From NCBI GenBank assembly GCA_027922465.2, contig BQMF02000016.1:62001-126000 (forward strand): DNA of 64,000 nt, read 5' to 3'. Position numbers and translations under genes: made by a program. This stretch comes from Turritopsis dohrnii. Its lineage: Eukaryota; Cnidaria; Hydrozoa; Anthoathecata; Oceaniidae. Within the stretch, counting starts at the first letter, position 1. Every line of letters begins with the position of its first letter. This document shows, piece by piece, positions 43,298 to 54,088 of the stretch. A model generated the notes under the pieces. It had not been told where the DNA came from. It worked only from the letters and a program-made list of their open reading frames with translations, and ran no database searches.

Positions 43298-46138
43298 TCA
43301 ATCGGCGCGAGGGATTGATTCGGCAGTGATCAGATTTACATCATCACTCTGTGCAAAGATCTTCTTTACTGATCGGGAACCGCGTAAACATAGGAGCTGG
43401 CTTCTAAGCAGGCTGAAACTTATTCTTGTACGGAGCCAATTTTTCACTATTCTGGGATCGTTATCTCTTCTTTCAGCTATCATTTCGGCTAATCGATTGT
43501 AGAATGTGAGACACTCCTTCGCCATGCCACCAAAGCACGTGAAAACAAGGGGTGTGAAGCTGCCATGATCGATGGTGTTGACCCGTCTGTTGTAAGCTCG
43601 TTTCTTTGCTTTTTCATTTGAACGATGCGAAGCTTCGAGTGTCTGAGTGAGGTACGATTTAGCAGTAGGGTTGAAAACCTTAACATCTAAGTACGCTACT
43701 TGTCCCTTCACCCAGAACCCTCTGGCAGCAACATCAACTCTCGCCTCATCACTCTTTATGGCTGAGGCTGGCAATTCTTCTCCTGTGATCTTCTGCAGGA
43801 CTGGTTCGACTGCTACGTCTTTGCAGCATTCAGACAACATTTCGGCAGTAACATCGCGTATTTCGTTGTGTCTTATGGCGATGAAACCACCCTTCGGACA
43901 CGAAAGAGCGTGGTCCACACTGAATTTTGCGCCACTGACACAATGTGGAGGTAGTCGCTTCAAAGGTATGTCGTACCTGATGTACAGGCCGTCCCAGAAT
44001 GATTGCTTGTCAAGCAGGAATCCGTATTGTTTTATCGGTAGCGTTGTGAGCCAATTCGAGGCCCCCTTTTCCATGCTTGCTTCCAGACACCTCGTTGTAA
44101 TCGTGTCGGAAATCGTTACTTTAAAAGCAGCTAGTTTCTCTACGTTATGCTTTTTCTTTTCGTCGTTCAGCTTGCGAATCTCTTTAGCTTGCGACGTTTC
44201 AACGGTCTCGTCATAAATGCTGCATTGGAGTTTGACCTTCTTCACCATGTCTGTGGTTGCGCCTCTTGAGTTTCTATATTCAAGTGAACTGCGCTCAACC
44301 GGGTTTTGGATTGCTAGGCCTCCTAATTTGACTGGCAGTGTAAATAAAAGCCTTTCATCATCGTTGCGTACGTAGCCGTTCAGGAGAGCAGGAAGAAGAG
44401 TGTTACGGATGACCAGCTCCAACGGTTTGAACTCATGTTCGATATCAGGGATTGTTCGCATCACATAAGTAAACTTATGTTGAAATCCGAAGATGTAGGC
44501 AGCATACGCACAATGTGGATACGACTTTGCAATATCTGATAAAACTCTCAATTCACAGATCCATTTACTCACTAACTCCGACACGTATCTCTTTTTGTGC
44601 GTTTCACTTCCAACTATTGCTCCTAAATGACGATTACCTTCCGTGGTTATATTGACACCTGTTCCTTCAAATTCACGAACAGCTTCCTCCAAATGGGCGT
44701 CCTTAACTATCAACCAACTCTTGCTAGGCTTTGGGTAGTATCCGATATTAGGACCGTGATGGGATATCTTTTTGAACCAAGAATGAAGTTCTTTCACTGT
44801 CCCTATCCCCGTGAAGTCGTCGGAAAAAGCGATTTTTTTCAAAGAACCGTCATCAAAGTCTTGTTGAAGCAAAGGCAATATTCCAATAGCGTACATTGCC
44901 ATTGCCACTGGATCCCCCTGCGTTGTGCCCTCATTCGATAGTATTTCACGGCCACCCTGGATGAACAACTTAGCTGGCGTTTGGTAACAGTTGGTGATGT
45001 ATGTGGAGAACTCTGGGCATAAAATCTCCATGTTGCTAAGGGTTACTGCTCGGTTAATGGAGTTAAAGGCGTTTGAAGCATCTACCTGCAAAATACCATG
45101 GTTGCTATCGTCATCATACAAATCCACCGCAGCATGAACAGCAATCTCACATCCCGATTTTATTCCTGCGCATAATTGGAGATTGCCAGCTGCTTGTACG
45201 ATATCCTTCTTCAGACACGCCACTACCGATTTGCCAATAATTCGACGAATTACTTCTCCGATACCGATAGGTCTTAACCCTGGGTTTTTGTCCAGGGGTA
45301 TAAGTCTGCAGGCAATATATGCATCCAAACTTTGCGGGTCTTTAACACGATCAGAGCATAATAACCTGGCAAATTTAGCAAGAGATTTTCGGAGATCGCC
45401 AGATGCTGTACCAAAAATGTTACTTCCTAAAATTCTCCGCCAATCGTCAGCATCCCAACCCGATATTCCCGAAGCACCCTTTGTTCTTACTGCAGCCTTC
45501 AGAATTGCATTTTCATCAATATTCTCGTAGACAACCGGATTTACGTATTTCACTGGGCCTCTGAGTAGGAGATCATCATTCAAAGGACAACCATCGGGAT
45601 GCTTTATGTTTAATTCGTTCATTGTTTGTTCGTTGAGTGGTAAGATGCCATTGCATTGCTCATTTGAAAGCAGGCGAAGAGCCCCAGTTACATTTCCTTT
45701 TATCATAAGTTTTTCAAAAGTTTCTCCAATGTTATCTTTCTTTTTGGGCAGTGATTTTGTCAAACGGCTCTGAATAACAAGACACTCGCCCACCAGATCA
45801 CTGAATTTTCTATCTTTCCACAATTGTAGTCTTCTCTCGAGAACTTTTCTATTGTCAGATGCAGAACTCTTAGAGTTTATTCGTTGTAATAAAAGATTCG
45901 GAAGGATCATTAACATTTTTAGAGCTACATCTCTCAACGGCGACTTGTTGTTCCATAGATCAATGGCTTTAGTGAGTTCTTGAACGAAGCTCTTACCGGT
46001 GCTCCCTTTCGGCAACTGGAAGATGTTTTTTCTCCATATTGTCATCTTTTTATATGCTTCATGTATTTCACGTCTAAAGTCATTTTCGCTGACAATTTCT
46101 GGAGCAATGACCAGTGCATCAAAAGCAGGCAACGTCAT
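43298..46138 (-). CDS. Reverse transcriptase with C-terminal restriction-like endonuclease (ORF2)
   Basis: The product is 946 residues, intact, and copies element RNA at a nicked target. In order: SGISGWDADDWRRIL (223-236); LRPIGIGEVIRRIIGKSVV (288-306); QVDASNAFNSINR (351-363) with the first catalytic Asp 353; EGTTQGDPVAMAMYA (403-417); catalytic FSDD (438-441) in place of the usual FADD/YADD; and LGAIVG (505-510). The C-terminal part has SNWLTTLPIKQYG (694-706), a Cys/His cluster C733-H743-C747-H757 in SVDHALSCPKGGFIAIRHNE, and RVDVAARGFW...AYLDVKVFNP, whose D802 and DxK818-820 fit a PD-(D/E)XK nuclease. The start ATG overlaps the zinc-finger ORF by 20 bases in another frame, so translation may need frameshifting or reinitiation. 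The specific clade is not assigned. Confidence 0.92.
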   Translation of the reverse strand: MTLPAFDALVIAPEIVSENDFRREIHEAYKKMTIWRKNIFQLPKGSTGKSFVQELTKAIDLWNNKSPLRDVALKMLMILPNLLLQRINSKSSASDNRKVLERRLQLWKDRKFSDLVGECLVIQSRLTKSLPKKKDNIGETFEKLMIKGNVTGALRLLSNEQCNGILPLNEQTMNELNIKHPDGCPLNDDLLLRGPVKYVNPVVYENIDENAILKAAVRTKGASGISGWDADDWRRILGSNIFGTASGDLRKSLAKFARLLCSDRVKDPQSLDAYIACRLIPLDKNPGLRPIGIGEVIRRIIGKSVVACLKKDIVQAAGNLQLCAGIKSGCEIAVHAAVDLYDDDSNHGILQVDASNAFNSINRAVTLSNMEILCPEFSTYITNCYQTPAKLFIQGGREILSNEGTTQGDPVAMAMYAIGILPLLQQDFDDGSLKKIAFSDDFTGIGTVKELHSWFKKISHHGPNIGYYPKPSKSWLIVKDAHLEEAVREFEGTGVNITTEGNRHLGAIVGSETHKKRYVSELVSKWICELRVLSDIAKSYPHCAYAAYIFGFQHKFTYVMRTIPDIEHEFKPLELVIRNTLLPALLNGYVRNDDERLLFTLPVKLGGLAIQNPVERSSLEYRNSRGATTDMVKKVKLQCSIYDETVETSQAKEIRKLNDEKKKHNVEKLAAFKVTISDTITTRCLEASMEKGASNWLTTLPIKQYGFLLDKQSFWDGLYIRYDIPLKRLPPHCVSGAKFSVDHALSCPKGGFIAIRHNEIRDVTAEMLSECCKDVAVEPVLQKITGEELPASAIKSDEARVDVAARGFWVKGQVAYLDVKVFNPTAKSYLTQTLEASHRSNEKAKKRAYNRRVNTIDHGSFTPLVFTCFGGMAKECLTFYNRLAEMIAERRDNDPRIVKNWLRTRISFSLLRSQLLCLRGSRSVKKIFAQSDDVNLITAESIPRAD

Positions 46139-46289
46139 CTGCTTTTAAGGACTTGCAGGTTCTCTGGTGGTTTTTTAATCCTGATAAGCTTTTGCAAATT
46201 CGTTTACATGCAACACAGAGATGAAGGTTTGCGTTTACTGTAACTCTCATCGGCGTAGGTTGCGATCCAGCGATCTCGTTTGAAGACAT
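46119..46289 (-). CDS. Small C2HC zinc-finger ORF (ORF1) of the retrotransposon
   Basis: A 56-residue frame starts MSSNEIAGSQPTPMRVTVNA and contains LCVACKRICKSLSGLKNHQR then TCK: C25-x2-C28-x12-H41-x3-C45. N-terminal C2H2/C2HC fingers of this kind serve target DNA binding in R2- and NeSL-type elements, where they are usually fused to the RT. Here it ends KADDVACF-stop, 20 bases after the ATG of the RT frame, which is shifted by one base. Either the element uses two overlapping ORFs, or one indel split a fused protein. An intact sibling copy would decide. Confidence 0.8.
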   Translation of the reverse strand: MSSNEIAGSQPTPMRVTVNANLHLCVACKRICKSLSGLKNHQRTCKSLKADDVACF

Positions 46290-46483
46290 TATAATAATAT
46301 ATGGCTTGTTGCAGCAAATGTGAATCTAAAAATCGACTGACAAAACACTACGACTTCTTTATCAACAGTTTCTGCGTCTTTAAACACTTGTTTCAGCAAG
46401 AAGTTGCAAAACAGTTTTGGTTTCGTTTTCTTGTTTACATTTTGCGTTCGCCATCTTTAACCGTCAATCGTCAATCCAAATAA

Positions 46484-47010
46484 ACTGCTCAAATAAACCG
46501 GTGATTTCTGAGAAACTGTTAGTTGCGAAGTCATCATTCAGGTCAATTTCACTCCTCTCTCCTTCCGTAATGTACAGAAAGGCGTGAGAGAGGCCCTAAG
46601 TTATTCCTATCTCTTTTTTTTGCTCCCTACAGTATCTTCTCAAGGCAAACTGTTGTATATTTATTGTGTTCAACTAGTAGTTGTTTCATATAACCATCCA
46701 ATTCAGGTACCTGCCTTATGTTTCTAGGCACAAGATTCACTCCAATGATTTTTCCCCGATTTCCTTATCAGGGACTTTCATGTTAATGTATTTGTGGATG
46801 TGGTGCAACATGTTTTGGGGAATTTTCCAATCATTTTCTTCAACCATATCAACTAACTCAAATCTTGGTATTTAAATCCTCCATACGTTCAGTTTCATCG
46901 GTGTGACGTTTTTCTCCGGGTCGAGCCACGGTCTCGAAACGTTCCTCCCGGTCGTTATGAGGATTTACCGGTGTTTCTGTGAGAAATAAGTGAAGGTAAC
47001 ATCATCAAAA
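46484..47010 (-). pseudogene. DIRS-like retrotransposon, gag part upstream of the insertion
   Basis: The minus strand reads ETPVNPHNDREERFETVARP and GEKRHTDETERMEDLN. After a frame change it reads FELVDMVEENDWKIPQNMLH and HIHKYINMKVPDKEIGEK, then LVPRNIRQVPELDGYMKQLL, VEHNKYTTVCLEKIL, KKRDRNNLGPLSRL and finally LRNHRFI/TSFSEITGLFEQ-type residues at the target site. The charged linker, HxHKYI and LGPLSRL features fit the gag-like ORF of DIRS elements of cnidarians. It is disrupted by several stops and shifts. A GC-rich stretch at 46905-46965 belongs to this coding region. Confidence 0.7.
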
Positions 47011-48140
47011 ATTCTGATGATACTTAAAACTTTCACAACATCTAATTGCTTGTGAAGTAATTTGAAACCACAAAGAGTGTTTATTGACGAGATGTTATCG
47101 GATTAATTACGTTTATCGGATTAAATATCCATCGTCCATTTTGTTTGCGAACGAATTTTTGAGAGATCATTAAAATTATGACTTTCAGCGTACATAGCGA
47201 AGGTCACAACCAGTATTAGATCAAAGTGGAGATGTGATGATATGAAATTTAAATTATCTTCATTCCTAAACTCATATTGCTCGTATTAAATGAAAGATTC
47301 TCACTACATACAAACACCACTTCCAATTTAAAACAGTTCATTATCTTTAAGTTATGAAATTGAAACAAATCTATTTACATATAGAGTAGCTAAGTTGATT
47401 AAGTAAGATTCAATCTGAGAAAAAGCATTATTTGGCGAAATGAACCTTTATTGATATCTTGTCTCTTCCTGCGTTCTTATAGGAAGGAACAGATTTTAAA
47501 AAGTATCAAAAATTGAAGTTTAATGCTTGTGTAAAATACTATTCCTGTCTTCACATTGAATCATATGTCACAAGATTTAAAGCCATATGTTTAAGTATGT
47601 TTAGCTACTTAAACAAAATGTAAACAATTAGGTTTCCTGAAAGAGCAACTGCTGCGCATTAACACCAGGGTATAAATTCTTCAACTACCTACGCTAATTC
47701 ATCCAAAGCAGTATCAAACGTGATTCCAATACAAAAATATGCTCTCCTTCTTCTTTAAAAAACTTTATGAAATGTTATAAATACACGTGGAACATCGAAA
47801 CTTCCCTGCCAATTTTATTATTTGTGCGCTACACTTACACGGGAAAAATCATAAGTCTAGTCGTAAACAATGGAAAATCTTTTATGCCTTATTATAGCTA
47901 CATACTATGTTATCTAGCCCGTAAACATCGAAATTTTTTGGGAAAAATACGTCGCTTTTAATACTCAGCGTGCTAGAGCCGGTGACTAAAAACATAAAAT
48001 ATGAAATACAAAAATATAAAATTTTAATGTGAAGACTTTTTTAATTTAAGTGTCCACAATATCAGAACAAAACAACAGGGAATGAATTTTCTCGTCTACG
48101 CGGCTTTCGTAGGAGGGGTCCATCAGTTAAAAATTTTTCT
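47011..48140. other. No gene seen
   Basis: AT-rich interval between the DIRS remnant and the cystine-knot gene. No motif, repeat border or long frame is supported. Confidence 0.5.
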
Positions 48141-48148
48141 AGCCAGAA

Positions 48149-48154
48149 TTTATT
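48149..48154 (-). terminator. Poly(A) signal of the cystine-knot gene
   Basis: AATAAA on the minus strand (GCGAATAAATTCTGG), about 50 bases after the stop codon. A normal position for 3' end processing. Confidence 0.65.
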
Positions 48155-48204
48155 CGCATCTCTGTAGCAATGTCCTTTATATTTTGATTTTCTAAGCCAT
48201 AAAA

Positions 48205-48606
48205 TCAGCCACATTGTCCATAGCAATTTACGTCTTTACAGGAACACTTGTTGATAATTTCAACCTGTATTTCTCGTTGTGTATCGCCACAGTCCAATAG
48301 GAAGGTTCTCATAGTTATTTTCGATGCCGTACAAATTGAACAACCACGGCCATTAGCACCTGGTACAAGGTAGGATATGCACGATCCTATGCATTTTTTA
48401 TTTGATACAGATATCGTTTTACATCCAGGTTGTGAAATCCTTTGCTCATGTGGCATTTCATTGCAAGTACTGTGTACTTGTTCGATTGTAATGTTCATTA
48501 CTTCTGCATCAGCATCTTTAAAGATACTTTTTTTATCTTCAATTGGCAGGGTGTGATACATACCAAACTTTAAGAACAGTACCAATATCAACATCTTTGC
48601 AGCCAT
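48205..48606 (-). CDS. Secreted cystine-knot protein (DAN/bursicon-like CTCK)
   Basis: The product is 133 residues from the ATG at 48606. MAAKMLILVLFLKFGMYHTL is a signal peptide. An acidic linker with one N-glycosylation site (NIT, 38-40) follows. The knot starts at C48: C48, C62, C72-x-G-x-C76, C89, C92, C106, C121-x-C123, with extra C128 and C132. The core PGCKTISVSNKKCIGSCISY resembles the first fingers of DAN-family BMP antagonists and bursicon subunits, which are small extracellular ligands or antagonists. C89 and C92 lie where those families carry the finger and dimer cysteines. Which subfamily it belongs to cannot be settled here. The frame stays open upstream to 48774, but the ATG at 48606 (or 48627) fits the TATA box. 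It is intronless and free of stops between element-rich flanks. An intron-free host gene is the best reading, and a retrocopy is possible. Confidence 0.8.
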   Translation of the reverse strand: MAAKMLILVLFLKFGMYHTLPIEDKKSIFKDADAEVMNITIEQVHSTCNEMPHEQRISQPGCKTISVSNKKCIGSCISYLVPGANGRGCSICTASKITMRTFLLDCGDTQREIQVEIINKCSCKDVNCYGQCG

Positions 48607-48660
48607 TATAAAGTCCAATTGAGACATACAGAAGGACTGGAAATTGCCAATGACCAAGAC

Positions 48661-48668
48661 TTTATATA
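48661..48668 (-). promoter_or_regulatory. TATA box of the cystine-knot gene
   Basis: Minus strand CACTATATAAAGTCTTGG, with TATATAAA about 55 bases before the ATG at 48606. Transcription starting about 30 bases downstream would give a short leader and would favour the 48606 start. Confidence 0.65.
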
Positions 48669-49211
48669 GTGTTCTGCGTGTGAGGTATAATTTTTCGTGC
48701 CAAAGAAATGACGCGTGTTTTGTGGTCAAAACATTAATCGTCATGAGATGTTGGCAGAGAATAAAGATATACACATCGTAGATAATTTATGAACACTCAA
48801 ACATCGTGCGTATAAGTTGTTTTGATGAAATTATAAAAAAACAATAGCCTTTCGTTGAAATGTGAGTAATACATTCAATGTAACACTTACTTCAAAAGAA
48901 CAGGGTTTAGCAATTATGGAAAAAATAATCTTTGTTCAACTTTTTCTATAGAATCATGTGTTCAACCCCTGTTTTAAAACAAACTATGGTCGTATTTTTT
49001 ATGTTTTATATTTTTTAATTTATGTACTAATGAGAAAGCTTATCAGATTGAAACTAACGATTTGGCCATGAATGACTTATAGGAAAGATTGTTTTTTGCA
49101 CAGCTGGCTTTGATTTAAAAGTGCTTCTATTTTGCCTTTTTTCAACACTTCGATAATTCAATACTGAAATTCTCCTTAATTCTGTTCTCACTGGTGGGGT
49201 TTCAAAGCAAT

Positions 49212-49345
49212 ATGGCGACGGCTGAGGAAAAACGAGGAAGACCCATTAAAATAATTGACGGATTGGAAGGAAATGGAATCAAATAGCAGAACTTACTGGT
49301 GTTTCGGATAGAACTCTAATGGCGGTCTTCGATTTCAACAAAATT
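49212..49345 (+). pseudogene. Short HTH-like coding remnant
   Basis: ATGGCGACGGCTGAGGAAAA opens a frame MATAEEKRGRPIKIIDG. After a shift it reads WNQIAELTGVSDRTLMAVFD, which looks like a helix-turn-helix of integrase- or transposase-type proteins. It is too short and too broken to name. Confidence 0.3.
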
Positions 49346-50735
49346 TTCCACGGACAAGAAAATTTTCTGCGGACAGAACAGGAAAATTTTCAGCTGTTAA
49401 TTTTCACACTTTTTTTTGAGAATGGAAAATTTTTCAGATCATGATTTGTTTTTCCAGTACTTTCAACTGAGCCAACACAATACGAAGATTGCGTCACGAA
49501 CAGTAGAATATGCAGAAATGAGAGAACCAATGGGACGGAATCTGATTTGTCGTTCTTTACGCAATGTTTCCGTATTTCTATGCAGTGACATAAATTATGT
49601 AAACTTAAATGCCGTCCGTATATCGAGAAAGAAAGAAAACCTGGGTTCGAGGTTGGTAATCGAGACATAAACAAATTTAGTACTCAGTCCCTTTAGAATA
49701 GGAATAACTTTTTTCTCCATCAGAAAGTGCATTTTGAAAGATTTTTAGACGTACATTTAGTAAAAGAAAGTTTGATTGGCAAAAGACAAAGTTCGGGAGC
49801 AGAATATCCAGATTAGAGGACAATATGAAAATATCGATAGAACAATAGCATTAACTATAGAGTTAATTGAAATGCAGATAGATTTCTACTAAATTTCTAC
49901 TTTATTTATATTTAAAACTTACCTGATCACCAAGCAATTTGATCGAGTTTTAACACTCAAAAAGTAAGCCCCCAATGTCAAGGGTTGATGAAGTCCTTGA
50001 AAGCAGAAATATCTGAGGTTAAAACTTACATCTAAAAGTTGTTATTCTCCGGAGCAGAGAAGGCCACAAACTCGAAAGGCATATTTCAAAACAAAAACGT
50101 GTAATGTTTTGAAATCACTCAAAATGTTTTTTGAAAAATGCCGAAAATATTGTTTTTGAAAATAGATTTTATTGTGGTTGGAGACAAAGTTTAGCTTCAT
50201 CGTTACTCTCATAAATGTAATCAAAAGAAAATGTTGTTTGTTAAAAAGCCAGAGGCGTATTCAAGGTCAGTCAAAAAATGTGGAAGAGTCCAACATTAAG
50301 GCATTTCTTTTCAGTCTTAAGTGGCGATTAGGCTACTTGCACTCTTTCCTTTTCTACTCTAAATGACTAAACTCTCCTCCACAAATTTTGACTGACCTCC
50401 AGCTACGCCTCTGAAAGCAGCGCCATAACCACCAAAAGAAATTGTCCTCTCATATTATGATTTTGATAAGGCAGCTTAGGGAACCAGCAAGCTATTATAG
50501 TTTCCATTTTCATTTTCATTATTGTTTGCCTTCTGTCAAACTAAACGCTTAAAATAAGACTTCAAAGTTTACAGTTATACAAGTTAATTTCGTTGCAGAT
50601 CACTAGAATTTTTTCAAGTAAATATTTTATTCAATATGTACTTAGATCGTTCTCATATTTTGTAAAAAAGTCTTTATTTTGTATTATCTATACAGTTTTG
50701 TAGGTTGAAAACACTCTGCAGGGCGTTCTTAACCG

Positions 50736-52290
50736 CCCATCAAACACATGACGTCACTATGACGTCTTAATCTGGTCAGGAAGTCATATGACTTCTTTAT
50801 GACTTTTTCATGACGTCATTTAAAGTCATTTAATATGACGTCACCAAGGTCACGAAAAGACGACCAAACCATGACCTAATGGTCGTACTTACGACATAAA
50901 AACGTAAAATCGGTTTACAAATAGAGTCGAGTTTCGCGTATCCTGTAGAACTGTTAGAACCGGATAACAAGTTCGAAATAAAATTTATCGAAAAAAGTGC
51001 CTTAAAGTAGTTCGTAGTATGTTTCCTATATCAGTAAAAATGCAGCTTTTTCTGACAACAGTTGTTTTACCTTTTCTGTACAAAACAATAAGTATATAAG
51101 TAAATGTTTATACACAAATTACAAAAAATATGGATTATAAAATAATAACAATGTAATGTATTTCACCAAACAAGTAAAAGTTTGTTTTCACGTGCGAAAC
51201 GTTGATTGCACTTTATGTCCTTAATATTTGCTTTGTTTTTTCCAACTTTGCTAAGGTCCATTGATTCGATTCATGCGAGCGCTTTTTATGATCTCTGGCG
51301 TTGCGTATTGCTTCTTTGTTTTTTGTCCTATAGGGATCACTATTAGTGCAATTGACACTTCGCTCTCGTTACATTATATAAGATGATTTTTGGTTCTAAG
51401 GGGGCTGGCTCACTTAGCCGAGACAATTTCATCTCGCCTTTATATGGAAGCGGGCTGGCTCACCTTTGTATTTTTTGTTTATCAAATAGTATGCGCATGC
51501 TATAACATTAGCCCGCTCAGCCGGGCTAGCCCGGTTGTGCATGTTTATATGGAAAATTTTTATCCCACTGAAGCGAGATCTCGGCAAATTGAACAGAGAT
51601 CTCGCTTAGGCGGGCTGGCTCGGTTTTCACAAAACACATTTCGAATAAAAACATATATTTCTTAATGTAAGTGAGATCTCCGCTAAGCGAGCCAGCCCGT
51701 TTAACCGGGCCAGCTCGCTTCCATATAAACACCCCCTAACAGTAGTAGGTTTATGATAGTGCATGTGTAAGCTGTGAGATTTCTGCCAGCGATTAAAAAA
51801 GCTTCTGTGAACAAAGTGATAATCGACGTTTTAAAACATGCCCCTGAACGGCTGAAGAAGAAATAAACTGAAAGAAACAGTTTTCTTGTGTTGTGTTTTT
51901 TAAGTCTCTATATTTAAGAGTTTATTTATTTAGAAGACGTTTAAGCTGAAAATATGCCTTTATTTATTCCCGTCACTTCGGTAAGGTCAAAATCTGTGTC
52001 TTCCATCATATTTAAGCATGCACGTTTTCAATCGTAATAAAAATGTCAGGACTGGGTCGTATGACGTCTCAGTGACGTTATAATGACGTCGTAGAACAAT
52101 CTCTCTTTATTTCCAAACTTTGATAAGGTCAAAATTTTTGCGTTGCATCGTGATTAAGCAAATTTTCAATTGCAATAGTAATGTCAGGACGTGGTCGTAT
52201 GACGTCTCAGTGAGACGTTATGATGACCTTCTCATAATGTCTTCGTCGACTTGATTATGACATCATAAGGACGTCATGGTGTTTGGTGGG
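50736..52290. mobile_element. CCCA...TGGG transposon with GACGTC motifs (G4)
   Basis: The ends are CCCATCAAACACATGACGTC and GACGTCATGGTGTTTGGTGG plus G, flanked by CG at 50734-50735 and 52291-52292. The subterminal regions carry ATGACGTCA-type and GACGTC motifs (TGACGTCACTATGACGTCTT; TATGACGTCTCAGTGACGTT). It is 1555 bp including a nested MITE (51400-51736). No transposase. Confidence 0.82.
51400..51736. mobile_element. MITE nested in G4, flanked by TAA
   Basis: GGGGGCTGGCTC...CACCCCC lies between TAA at 51397-51399 and 51737-51739. The right half (complement GGGGGTGTTTATATGGAAGC, GAGCTGGCCCGG) and internal ATATGGAAGCGGGCTGGCTC blocks are repeated and inverted, forming a strong fold. The 337 bp length and TAA duplication suit a Harbinger-type MITE. 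Confidence 0.75.
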
Positions 52291-52539
52291 CGAAGAGAAT
52301 TTTTCCCGCAATACTAGTATATGTTATGTTACCTGATAAAATGAGCTTAACTCCTCTTCCATCTATTTGTGTTGCTTGTTACACGGTAGTATTCAGTACT
52401 TGACCGCTTACTTACTTTTCTCAGACGTGGGCAGTAAAAACTTGTAAAACTCACTGCAGAAATGAATCGTGATTTATTCCACCAACCCATTTTGGCAATG
52501 TTTTCGTTTTGAATCAAGTTTGAAACGATTCTAATGGAT

Positions 52540-52920
52540 TTTACAGCTTTGTTTTGTTTGTTTTTTTGAAAACGTTTTTTTTTTCTTTCGGCCCTTATGT
52601 AATTTCTTGAACAAATCTTATTTTGATATGGTTACAAATCACACACTGTGTGTATTTCTTTCGCTATTCGTTTCTTTCTGTTACTTCTAAGCTCTACTTA
52701 CACTTTCTGGGAATATATATTAGCATCAGTGTAACTTAGACCTAAGAAGTTGAAAGCAACAAAGTTTTGTGCAGATTTTCAGATGTTAAAGTTTACATCT
52801 ATTTGGTTTGTATATTGCAAGTTAGTTTTGAAATATCGCCTCCGTTTTGTGCTACATGTTCACACTACTCATTAAACTATTCATTGCATTGTTAAACTTG
52901 TCCACCATTGTGTCTCCTTA
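52540..52920 (+). repeat. Dispersed repeat F, copy 3 (partial)
   Basis: ATATTAGCATCAGTGTAACT, TAGACCTAAGAAGTTGAAAG and CACACTACTCATTAAACTAT align with 24700-25140 and 61980-62200. No ends or ORF. Confidence 0.7.
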
Positions 52921-54088
52921 TTTTCAGTCTATTGCCGGGTCTCATAATAGTGAGAACAACTTACTACTTTTATTTTGAGGCTTGTGGTATCAAATTTCTA
53001 TGCTGTGTACAGTTTTAAAGATTTGACTAGTTATTGCAATTTTTTCTTTAAGCGAAAATTCGCTCTGCAATGAAGGGAGAAAGTCAAGGAAAGGCTATTT
53101 TAACAAGTGTTTTTCATAAATCTTTTATTTCGTCAGAACTAGGACTTGTTTAGAAAAACTGTAGTAAAGTTTTTTAAATCAGTAAACATAGAACACAATA
53201 ACAATGTCGCAGAAGATATTTTTCAAAGGGCCCGTGGAGCTTCTAGAAATTCAGCCTTTTCAAAATGCCTTTATCCGCAATAACTTTTTAAAACTAATAT
53301 ATTGAAAATAAAATTATATACATTAGATAGGAGGTTTTCAAAAATATATACTTTGTTGATGAAAAAATAACCACATCAAAAGTTATGGACACAAAACTGA
53401 AAACACGCAGCAATTATTTTCTAATTTGTTGCACTCAAACACAAATAATTTTTCGAATTTTCAACAATACAATGCGGTTTTTATACCATTGGAAAGAGGA
53501 TTCTTTTAGCTTTCAAAAAATATAAGTTGTTATTTATAAAGATTTTTATTTTATAATTTTGTAATCAATAAATCAGACTTTTAACGAGCAATTAACCTTT
53601 TGTTTCGTTGAAACAAAGCGGTTATTTGGTGATGTTGTGCTAATTTTGTCAAGAAATTTTTTAAAAAGGGACAAACTTTTTTCATTGTGTAAACTTACCT
53701 TAAATTTTTTATTATGATTTAATTGGCCAAATCTCTGTAAGAGAGAATACAAAGTTTTTATGAAATTCATTCAATCATAAAAATAAAATTTTACAAAACG
53801 TTATGTAGCTTTTAGTCAGGCTTTTAGACAACAGTTTCTGGGTAGAAATCTACCATCAAAAAGCACGATTCAAGGTCTTTAAATCATTGCAAAAGAGTTT
53901 TAGAAATGAAACTTTCATGTTTCTAGCTTGTAAAAACGTAAAGTTTTCCTTGTATAAACGCAGCTTTATTACAATATTTTAGCTTTTTATGATTTCCCAT
54001 GCTACTCAAGTAGTTAGCACCTATTCAAGCAACCGTTAATTGATCATTATTGATTTAATGTCATCGTTTCATGGTAAAATCGATTATA

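Larger units (their letters stand above)
43199..46483 (-). mobile_element. Full-length non-LTR retrotransposon with RLE-like endonuclease
   Basis: The 3285 bp element is bounded by a 14 bp target duplication ACTGCTCAAATAAA at 43185-43198 and 46484-46497. Joining the flanks restores the DIRS-like gag frame (GLFEQSILLS). Read on the minus strand it has a 5' UTR of about 190 bp, a short C2HC zinc-finger ORF (46119-46289), a 946-residue RT/endonuclease ORF (43298-46138), a (TTA)n stretch just after the stop, a 3' UTR of about 85 bp and a poly(A) tail (complement of 43199-43213). The intact ORF and exact duplication indicate recent insertion. The domain order, zinc finger then RT then zinc knuckle then PD-(D/E)XK-like nuclease, is that of R2/NeSL-type elements. 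Confidence 0.93.

Noticed and set aside
43647..44216. 189-residue plus-strand ORF and other plus-strand ORFs within 43298-46138
   Set aside because: Antisense shadows of the 946-codon RT frame, which carries all the recognisable motifs.
46905..46985. GC-rich hairpin (CCGGG...TCGAG...CTCGA...CCCGG), first considered a ribozyme or 5' UTR structure
   Set aside because: It lies outside the retrotransposon, beyond its target duplication, and translates as charged gag-like sequence. Conserved hammerhead or twister motifs are absent.
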